Source: Nitrospirota bacterium (GTDB lineage Bacteria; Nitrospirota; Thermodesulfovibrionia; Thermodesulfovibrionales; UBA9159). Taken from it: a stretch of 64,000 nucleotides of DNA. The stretch covers positions 1 to 64,000 of the forward strand of contig JAMCWJ010000012.1 in assembly GCA_023475105.1 (NCBI GenBank). The letters run 5' to 3'. This document shows positions 19,350 to 26,776 of the stretch, piece after piece. Under the pieces are notes generated by a model. The model was given only the letters and a program-made list of their open reading frames with translations, made no database searches and was not told the DNA's origin. The position numbers and the translations under genes were made by a program. Position 1 is the first letter of the stretch. Every line of letters starts with the position of its first letter.

Positions 19350-20114
19350 CTATGAGGAAGTCACAATCCTCGCCAGCCACAACTGCCAGCCTTCTGAGGC
19401 ATAGTTTTTTGCAAGAGAAGAGATCGCCTCGTTCGCGCGTTCGTTAAACATTTTTACGACTCCCGTCATGGGAGACATTATGTCGAAAATCTTTCCGTCA
19501 CTTGAGGTCAGCCGTGCAAAAGGTTCGCCTGCTGCAAGGGCCTTCATGTGTTTCATGAGCTCGACATACATGAGTTGCCCGCTCACCAGAAAATGCCTGA
19601 CATCCATGCCTATTTCCCATACCTCCTCCTTAATGAGGGGCCTCGCCCATGTCCCGTCCTTGTAATACACGGTAAAATTATCCAGCTCCGACGTAGGAAC
19701 TATATACTTTTTGAACTGATTTATGTATGTCTTTCTCAGTATCCATCCTTTTTGATCAAAAACCCTCTTCACGGCATTAAGCATAAAGTCGGGAGTGAAC
19801 GGTTTCTCCACATACTCGAACGCCCCAAGTCGCGTTGCCTCACGGGCATCTTCACGGGCGGGATACCCCGAGATCACCATGATATCCGCCGAAGGTTGTA
19901 CGATTCTCGATTCTCTCACGACGGCGAGACCGTTTATATCAGGGAGTCTCACATCGGTTATCACCATATCAAAAGTCTCGTCGGAAACCCTCTTAATAGC
20001 GCCTTCGCCGTCTTCTGCGGTAAATACAGTGAACCCTTCCATCCCCAGTATCTTCTTGCAGCTTAGTGCGATTACCGGATCGTCATCAACGATAAGGATT
20101 CTCTGTTTCTCCAC
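19350..20114 (-). CDS. Response-regulator receiver domain fused to a GcvH-like domain
   Basis: ILIVDDDPVIALSCKKILGMEG...DMVITDVRLPDINGL...MVISGYP (receiver); C-terminus AAGEPFARLTSSDGKIFDIMSPMTGVVKMFNERANEAISSLAKNYASEGWQLWLARI resembles GcvH. Confidence 0.75.
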   Translation of the reverse strand: MEKQRILIVDDDPVIALSCKKILGMEGFTVFTAEDGEGAIKRVSDETFDMVITDVRLPDINGLAVVRESRIVQPSADIMVISGYPAREDAREATRLGAFEYVEKPFTPDFMLNAVKRVFDQKGWILRKTYINQFKKYIVPTSELDNFTVYYKDGTWARPLIKEEVWEIGMDVRHFLVSGQLMYVELMKHMKALAAGEPFARLTSSDGKIFDIMSPMTGVVKMFNERANEAISSLAKNYASEGWQLWLARIVTSS

Positions 20115-20166
20115 ATCACCTCCCGCCGGGGAGCCCTCCCGGTTTTATATAACAGTGTTTCTTCCC

Positions 20167-22755
20167 TCATTCCCCGATAGTTGCACGGCTGCCATCCAAC
20201 ACAGGGACATTTATCAGCGGGTTCACCTTCCATTTTGTGACCTCGAAAATCCCTCCCTTTTCGAAGGGCGGAATAAGGACAATATTTTCCGGCAGACAAG
20301 GGTCCCGATATGCGGCCAGGGTGATGCTCCCTGCTTCCGTCGAGACCTTCACGTAATCGCCGCTTCTTATGGATAATCTGTCCGCCAGGATTTCACTCAT
20401 CTTAACATAAGGTTCAGGAGAAATGCTCTGCAAGGCCGGAGAAAACCTGCTTGCATTCTGCGAATGAAAAAGATGCGCTTCCCTGCGAACATGTACCCCT
20501 CCCGCTTCCGAGTTTTTCATGACAGAGATGATGTCGGGCAGATCAACCCCTTCTATGTGCGCATCGTGGCGCAACGGCCCGCCCCCGTAAGGCCACATGC
20601 ACTTGCCGCCCGCAATGTGATCATGGGTGACCTCTCTATAGATATGAGAAATCCTTGTTATCTCGGCAAATACATCGGTCACATCCCGGTAGCCCGTATC
20701 GAGGCCGAGTATCTTGCTGATCTCAGAGATGATCTTCCATTCCTCAATGCCCTCTCCCTCAACAGCCTTTCTGGTGAGTTGTATCCTGCGCTCAAGGTTG
20801 GTGTACGTGCCCTCTTTTTCGGCCCACGACAACGCAGGCAGCACCACATCCGCATGCCTGGCCGTCTCGGTAAGAAACCTGTCCTGGACGACAAGAAATT
20901 CAATATTCCTGAGGGCATCTCTCACATAGTTCGTATCAGGGAGACTCAGGGCCGCATCTTCCCCCATCACATAGAGCGCCTTTATCTTGCCCACATGCGC
21001 AGCTTCTATCATCTCCGCATAATCGAGTCCGGGTGTTGACGGGAGCACAATCCCGAGAGTTTCTTCACATCTCTTCCTGAAGCTCTCGATGGCCAGCGGT
21101 CTTCCGCTCGGAAGCATGTCGGGCTGGCATCCCATATCCAGGAGCCCCTGTTCGTTGGGAAGTTCTGAGAGAAGATAGACCTTGCCGTTCAGCAGATATG
21201 CAAGGGCGGCAAGGAACAAGAGATTCATATGTCCGGTGCTTGTCTGAACAATGTCTCTCCCTATGATGATTGAAGGATTGGTCATGTTTGACAAGGTGTT
21301 TGCCATATCGATGAGCTCATTGAGACCGAACCTGCCCACTTCAGCGGCGCTTTTCAGCGGTACGGGCTGGAGTCCGCTGATAATTTCATCGAAGGCAGGC
21401 CTCTCTCCCGGGAAGGATTTCATCTGTCTTACCTCGGAGACCAGAGCAGCCAGGAGCACTGTTTCGGCCGGGGAACTCGTAATGAATGTGTGTTTTGAAA
21501 ACCTTTTTAATCCCCCGGGATATCCTATCACGATAACGGGGACTCCTTTCTTATGGGCAGACCTGATCTGCAGACCCAACACAGGATTTACTGCAGTGGG
21601 ATCGCCGCCTATGACAAAGATGCCGTCGGAATTGGATATGCCGTGCACGTAGTTGGCGGTAACGCCCTGTCCGAAAATCCTTTCGAAGAATCTCTGGGCA
21701 GGTCCATACGCCAGGCCCGCAACCGAATCTATGTTGTTTGTGCCGATAGCTCCCCTGAGAAACTTTTGAAACACGTAGGCGTCCTCGTTGGTGCACCTGC
21801 CGGATATTATGCCTGCGACGGCATCACTCCCATTGTCTCTCTTAATCTCCTCCAACCGATGAGCGATATGGGTGATCGCCTCCTCCCACGTAACCGGCTC
21901 CAGCTCTCCATCCCTCCTCATCAGTGGAACGCTTAATTTGTCGCCGTTATTCACACAGTCATAGCCGAACCTTCCCCTGGCACAGAGGATCCCCTTGTTG
22001 AACCCTGGGTCGGTCCCGGGTACGCTTCTCACGACGGAATTATTTCTCACCTGCAGGACCAGGGAGCATCCGACACCGCAATATGAACAGACGGTTGCAA
22101 CTTCTCGCTCCATGAGCCACGGCCGATAGCCATGTCTGTGTAGCCGTGATGTAATGGCCCCCACAGGGCATACGGAGAGACAGTTTCCGCAATACTCGCA
22201 ATCGTACCTGCCCCCGGAAAAGGGTTCGACGTAAGCTTTGCTCCCCCGATTGGCGACGCACAGCGCTGACGCGCCCTGGACGTCGTCACACATCCTCACG
22301 CAACGGGAACATAGTATACAACGCTCCCTGTTTCTCACGATAAGGGGATCTTCAAAGTTTTCGGGATATTTCCTCTTGCTTTCCGCAAAGCGTCCCGTTG
22401 CAGGGCCGTACTTCACCGCGAGGTCCTGCAATTCGCATTCACCTGCCTTGTCGCAGTGAGAGCAATCGAGTGGGTGGTTTATGAGGAGAAACTCCAGAAC
22501 GGCCCTTCTCGCCTCAACGACTTTCTCCGTTTCCGTCCGGACCACCATGCCGTCACTTACCTGCTGGCTGCACGAAGTCTGGAGTCTCGGTACTTTCTCT
22601 ATCTCGACAAGACAGAGTCTGCACCCCCCGTAAGGCTTGAGAGCGTCATGGTGGCAGAGGGTTGGTATATCTATCCCCGCAGCCCTTGCCGCCTCGAGGA
22701 TCGTGACCGGTTTTACGAAAGTAATCTTCGTCCCGTTTATGGTTACCGTTATCAT
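20167..22755 (-). CDS. NADH dehydrogenase subunit G-like molybdopterin-fold Fe-S protein (NuoG-like)
   Basis: N-terminal 2Fe-2S (GGCRLCLVEI), HxxxC cluster (HPLDCSHCDKAGECELQD), two 4Fe-4S motifs, then molybdopterin-fold region; 'IDSVAGLAYGP' lacks the Cys/Sec expected in formate dehydrogenases. Confidence 0.85.
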   Translation of the reverse strand: MITVTINGTKITFVKPVTILEAARAAGIDIPTLCHHDALKPYGGCRLCLVEIEKVPRLQTSCSQQVSDGMVVRTETEKVVEARRAVLEFLLINHPLDCSHCDKAGECELQDLAVKYGPATGRFAESKRKYPENFEDPLIVRNRERCILCSRCVRMCDDVQGASALCVANRGSKAYVEPFSGGRYDCEYCGNCLSVCPVGAITSRLHRHGYRPWLMEREVATVCSYCGVGCSLVLQVRNNSVVRSVPGTDPGFNKGILCARGRFGYDCVNNGDKLSVPLMRRDGELEPVTWEEAITHIAHRLEEIKRDNGSDAVAGIISGRCTNEDAYVFQKFLRGAIGTNNIDSVAGLAYGPAQRFFERIFGQGVTANYVHGISNSDGIFVIGGDPTAVNPVLGLQIRSAHKKGVPVIVIGYPGGLKRFSKHTFITSSPAETVLLAALVSEVRQMKSFPGERPAFDEIISGLQPVPLKSAAEVGRFGLNELIDMANTLSNMTNPSIIIGRDIVQTSTGHMNLLFLAALAYLLNGKVYLLSELPNEQGLLDMGCQPDMLPSGRPLAIESFRKRCEETLGIVLPSTPGLDYAEMIEAAHVGKIKALYVMGEDAALSLPDTNYVRDALRNIEFLVVQDRFLTETARHADVVLPALSWAEKEGTYTNLERRIQLTRKAVEGEGIEEWKIISEISKILGLDTGYRDVTDVFAEITRISHIYREVTHDHIAGGKCMWPYGGGPLRHDAHIEGVDLPDIISVMKNSEAGGVHVRREAHLFHSQNASRFSPALQSISPEPYVKMSEILADRLSIRSGDYVKVSTEAGSITLAAYRDPCLPENIVLIPPFEKGGIFEVTKWKVNPLINVPVLDGSRATIGE

Positions 22756-24014
22756 CCGCTTTTTATCTTTTCCTTAAATTCATCTCCGAAATTGTTGACA
22801 AAGCTCTGCACAGCTGCAGCAGCGTTTTCTCCCAGAGGGCAGAAGGTCTTCCCCGCGATATTGTTCGAGACCTCCGTCAGGAGGTCTTTATCGCCGCCGC
22901 GACCGGAGCCATTACTCATCCTCTCCAGGACCGCTCGCAGCCAGCTGACCCCTTCCCTGCAGGGAGTACACTTTCCGCATGATTCATGCTCGAAAAACTT
23001 CGTTATCCTCAGGCAGACTTTCACCATGTCTACGGTTTCATCAAAAACGATGACAGCCCCGGAACCCAGCATGCTCCCGACTTTCCCAAGATGGAAGAAA
23101 TCCATGGGGCAATCGATCGTATCAGGCAGCAGAACGGGAGTTGATACGCCGCCGGGGATTACCCCCTTCAGTTTCCTGTCACCCCTGATGCCGCCGCAAT
23201 GGGTATAGATTATTTCCCGCAGGGTAACCCCCATGGGAAGCTCATAAACACCGGGTCTTTTTACATGTCCGCTTACGGAAAAAAGCTTCAGACCGGGGCA
23301 TTCAGGGCTGCCTATCTTTGCGTACTCATCCCCTCCGATTTCGAGTATGTAGGGAATATTGGCAAGGGTCTCCACATTGTTCACCACTGTGGGTTTTGAA
23401 GAAAATCCCTCATTCACCGGAAAGGGCGGCTTGATTCTCGGCTGGCCCCTTTTCCCTTCGAGGGACTCGATGAGGGCTGTCTCTTCGCCGCAGATATAGG
23501 CGCCGGCGCCGCAGTGAATATGGAGATGAAAGACGACTCCTTTCCCGAGGATACTGTCGCCGAGATAGTTCTTTTCGTATGCTTCCTTGATAGCCCGGAG
23601 AAGAATATCCTTCGCCTTCGGATATTCTCCCCTGAGATAAATGTACCCCGATGCGGCACCGACGGCATATGCCGAAATCACCATTCCCTCTATTAAGAGG
23701 TGCGGGTTTTTCTCGATGATGATCCGGTCTTTGAAAGTGCCGGGTTCGCCTTCATCGGCATTACAGAGCAGGTACTTCTGCGTTTGAGGGTCTGCTACGG
23801 CAAATGACCATTTCATGCCGGTCGGGAATCCGGCTCCGCCCCTGCCCCGCAGTCCGGACTTCTTCACTTCGTCAAGAACCTGGCCGGGCTCCATGGAGAG
23901 CGCCTTATGGAGAGAGCGATATCCTCCCCACTCTCCATACTCGTCTATGCCGGCCGGACCCGGGCGGTCGGCGTTCTTTAGTAAAACGCTTTCCCTGCTA
24001 TTCATATCTCTCAA
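22752..24014 (-). CDS. NADH dehydrogenase subunit F-like flavoprotein (NuoF-like)
   Basis: GLRGRGGAGFPTGMKW, CNADEGEPGTFKDR, GAGAYICGEETALIESLEGKRGQPRIKPPFP, ESCGKCTPCREG. Confidence 0.95.
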   Translation of the reverse strand: MRDMNSRESVLLKNADRPGPAGIDEYGEWGGYRSLHKALSMEPGQVLDEVKKSGLRGRGGAGFPTGMKWSFAVADPQTQKYLLCNADEGEPGTFKDRIIIEKNPHLLIEGMVISAYAVGAASGYIYLRGEYPKAKDILLRAIKEAYEKNYLGDSILGKGVVFHLHIHCGAGAYICGEETALIESLEGKRGQPRIKPPFPVNEGFSSKPTVVNNVETLANIPYILEIGGDEYAKIGSPECPGLKLFSVSGHVKRPGVYELPMGVTLREIIYTHCGGIRGDRKLKGVIPGGVSTPVLLPDTIDCPMDFFHLGKVGSMLGSGAVIVFDETVDMVKVCLRITKFFEHESCGKCTPCREGVSWLRAVLERMSNGSGRGGDKDLLTEVSNNIAGKTFCPLGENAAAAVQSFVNNFGDEFKEKIKSG

Positions 24015-24465
24015 GAATCCCTATGATATTCTCTTCTGTGAGATTGCCGTGGAGGTCCGTATCGACAAGCATGGCAGGAGCCGTATCACACGCGCCTATA
24101 CATTCCATTATGACAAGGGAAAACCTCCTGTCAGGTGTGGTGAGGTTTGGTTCAAGTCCATATCTTCCTTTTAGGATATCCAAAAGTCTTTCTCCGCCCA
24201 TGATCATACAGGCAACATTAGTACATAACTGGATGAGATGCCTCCCCATCGGCTTGTGAGAGAACATCGCATAAAACGTAGAAACGCCTTTCACCGTTGC
24301 CTTTGGAATATTCAGTATTTCTGCCACTCTCTCTAAAGCCTCAGGACTCAACCATCCGTATTCCCTCTGGAACAGGTAAAGCGCCGGCAAAAGGCAGGAT
24401 CGCTCATCCTCGTATTTGCGCTTCAATTCGTTGATCTCATCCAAAATCTTGTTGTCCAATGCCAT
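23998..24465 (-). CDS. NADH dehydrogenase subunit E-like 2Fe-2S protein (NuoE-like)
   Basis: LYLFQREYGWLSPEALERVAEIL...VSTFYAMFS...CTNVACMIMGG...ECIGACDTAPAMLVD. Confidence 0.93.
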   Translation of the reverse strand: MALDNKILDEINELKRKYEDERSCLLPALYLFQREYGWLSPEALERVAEILNIPKATVKGVSTFYAMFSHKPMGRHLIQLCTNVACMIMGGERLLDILKGRYGLEPNLTTPDRRFSLVIMECIGACDTAPAMLVDTDLHGNLTEENIIGILERYE

Positions 24466-24484
24466 CTTATCTCGCCAACTTATA

Positions 24485-24646
24485 TTACTAATGAGGTCGA
24501 AAGAAAGCGACATCTCCTCTTATTCCGTCATTCCGGCTTGTCCGGTCCCGCCTCGGCGGGATTTCTTTGTTTTCAGAGAGATTCCCGACGCGCTTCGCTC
24601 GCGTGAATGACACATGGTGCTCTTTTACTTATGACCTCCTTAGTAA
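24485..24646 (+). repeat. MITE/REP-like element, copy B (about 162 bp), inverted relative to copy A
   Basis: TTACTAATGAGGTCGAAAGAAAGCGACATCTCCTCTTATTCCGTCATTCCGGCTTGTCCGGTCCCGCC...TATGACCTCCTTAGTAA; reverse complement of copy A with few differences. Confidence 0.88.
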
Positions 24647-24939
24647 CTGCCATTATAGCTACTTTAGTGCTGTCGGTTACAGCCGGAAACAAGAGCGATC
24701 AGTAAAATCATCACCCTTTCATTATAACAAAAGAGAGCTGTCGGGAACGATTTGAGGGAGCGGAAACCCCGCGGCTTGCGGTCTACAGGCAGGCTTTTTT
24801 TGATCAAGCATATCTCCGCTTGATACTGAACCTTAACGTTGCAAAAAATTTGCGCAGTAAACTCAGCAAAGCATTGTACATAGCCGGTTTCAATAGGATT
24901 GGACAGGCAAGTGAGGAACTCACAAAAAATGAACTCCTC

Positions 24940-25221
24940 TCACTTGTCATTCCTGCAAGCGAAGCGCGTCGGGAATCCTTCTTTTTCGGAAAGATTCCGG
25001 ACAAGCCGGAATGACAGAGAAATCGTTCCATGCAACGTTAAGGTGAAGTGTTCTTTCCGGAACGGGATGCCCCGGCGAAGTATGGTCTCGCTGTTTGCCT
25101 CGTGCAACCCTATGGGTGTCTTATAAAAGTCAAGCATTTGCGGGGAGTATGGTTCACCGGAGAAATCGCAGATCTTCTTAAGCTCCTTTTCAGGCTTTCC
25201 GGCCAGATCTTCATACTTCAC
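24940..25221 (-). pseudogene. Sulfotransferase C-terminal remnant running into a REP/MITE core
   Basis: KYEDLAGKPEKELKKICDFSGEPYSPQMLDFYKT resembles the PAPS-sulfotransferase C-terminal motif; upstream in-frame stop (*KIQSGTWFDVKYEDL); ORF end is repeat-derived. Confidence 0.6.
24945..25016 (-). repeat. REP core-only copy E
   Basis: tgtcattcctgcaagcgaagcgcgtcgggaatccttctttttcggaaagattccggacaagccggaatgaca. Confidence 0.8.
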
Positions 25222-25413
25222 ATCAAACCATGTGCCGGACTGTATTTTTCACGGAAAGGCTTTACAAAGGTATAGGCTAAGTTCCGCGTATGTGCCGCAT
25301 AGTCCCTCTTTTTGACACCATGGGACAGCTCCTGAATCCATCTTTTGGGTTAAGCGCATTTTAGAGGACGTCCGGTCCGGAGCAAGAATTGTTCATCTCT
25401 TCGGGAAGACATC

Positions 25414-26256
25414 TTACTTTATCCTTTGGAGAAGCGGCTTCGATGATGTCAATGCCCTTTGAAGACCAAGCTTTCCGTAATCAAGTCCGAGCGCCACCCC
25501 AAGCAGCTGCGTGATGTACAGAACAGGGAGGTTTATCTTTTCGCCCGACTCCCGCTCGACCGCGCGCTGTTTGGCATCCAGCATAAAGTGACATAAAGGA
25601 CAGGCCACTACGATACAATCAGGAGATAATCTTTTTGCCTCATTCAGGATCGTTCCACAAAGCTTAAGGGCAACCTTTTCCCGTGAGAGAATGAGTGTCC
25701 CTCCGCAACAATCGACCTTATACGGAAAGGAGACGGGCTGTGCGCCGGTTGCCTCGATGAGACCCTCCATCGCCTTTGGGTTCTCCTGACTCTCCTCTCC
25801 CAGAGGAAACGGCCTTGTTATGAGGCAGCCGTAGTAGGGGAGCGCCCTGATGCCCTTGAGGGGACTCATGACCTGCCGCGTTATAGCCTCAGCTCCGACG
25901 TCGACTGCAAGCACCTCCAGAAGGTGTTTTACCTTTGGAATCCGGCCGAGAGAAAGCCTCTGCACAAGCGCCGTATCCTCCCGGGCCTTTTGCACTATCT
26001 GCAGATGGACCTGGTAACAGGACGAACACGGCATAAGCAGATCCATCTCCTCCTTGTCTGCCTTAACCAATGTCCTGGCCGGAAGGCTCTCTGAAAGTTC
26101 CTTACTTACTGATTTCGCAACAGATGCGCCGCAGCACTGCCAATCCTCCACCTCCTTGATTTCAATGCCGAGGGGCGAAGCCAGTGCGAGAAACGATTCT
26201 TCGTAATCGACCGCAGTCCCCTTCAGGCTGCATCCCGGATAGTAAAGATATCTCAC
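25414..26256 (-). CDS. hdrB: Heterodisulfide reductase subunit B-like (two CCG domains)
   Basis: VRYLYYPGCSLKGTAVDYEES...WQCCGAS...MPCSSCYQ...YYGC...DCCGGT...CPLCHFMLD; GTG start at 26256 preferred over a longer ORF overlapping hdrC. Confidence 0.9.
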   Translation of the reverse strand: MRYLYYPGCSLKGTAVDYEESFLALASPLGIEIKEVEDWQCCGASVAKSVSKELSESLPARTLVKADKEEMDLLMPCSSCYQVHLQIVQKAREDTALVQRLSLGRIPKVKHLLEVLAVDVGAEAITRQVMSPLKGIRALPYYGCLITRPFPLGEESQENPKAMEGLIEATGAQPVSFPYKVDCCGGTLILSREKVALKLCGTILNEAKRLSPDCIVVACPLCHFMLDAKQRAVERESGEKINLPVLYITQLLGVALGLDYGKLGLQRALTSSKPLLQRIK

Positions 26257-26311
26257 TTGCGCTCTCCCCGGCAATTCGAGCAACCACTCATTCCCGTGAA
26301 CCCAGCAAGCT

Positions 26312-26776
26312 TCATGAAAGCTTTCCCCGTCGCAGCAATTTGAACAACAGAACTGCATCTTCAAAAGGGTGGGCCGGCGGGAACTTGCTGAGAGCTATTC
26401 TCAAGCCAAGGCGAAGCTCGTTTATCCTGCCTTTTTTCTTTATCATCGCCATGAAGGCATTATAGTGAGGAAGCTTTTCTCCGGGCATGACCCATTTTCG
26501 TAGTTGCGCCGTCCGCCGTAATGCATACATAATCCCTGCAATATCGACTCCCCTGGGACATCTGACAGTGCAGGTCTGGCACGAGGCGCAGAGCCACAAA
26601 AAAGGGCTCCGGCCCGCCTCGCTAAGCCAGCCCCACTGGAGGAAACGTATGATCTTTCTTGGAGTATGTTCTGATTCAAAGGCAACAGGACATCCGGCGG
26701 AACATCGTCCGCATTGAACGCAGCTTGAGTATTCAGGAAGTGTATCAGGATGAAGAGGTTCCATTATGACCTTCAT
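26312..26776 (-). CDS. hdrC: Heterodisulfide reductase subunit C-like
   Basis: CVQCGRCSAGCPVAF and CASCQTCTVRCPRGVDI twin 4Fe-4S motifs. Confidence 0.9.
   Translation of the reverse strand: MKVIMEPLHPDTLPEYSSCVQCGRCSAGCPVAFESEHTPRKIIRFLQWGWLSEAGRSPFLWLCASCQTCTVRCPRGVDIAGIMYALRRTAQLRKWVMPGEKLPHYNAFMAMIKKKGRINELRLGLRIALSKFPPAHPFEDAVLLFKLLRRGKLS

Noticed and set aside
20167-22755. Formate dehydrogenase alpha subunit call for the NuoG-like protein
   Set aside because: The Cys/Sec active-site context of FdhA is absent (VAGLAYGP); partners are NuoF/NuoE, so NuoG-like is preferred
26256-26364. Longer hdrB N-terminus (MKMQFCCSNCCDGESFHEACW...)
   Set aside because: Overlaps hdrC coding; the conserved domain begins at VRYLYYPGC with a GTG start at 26256
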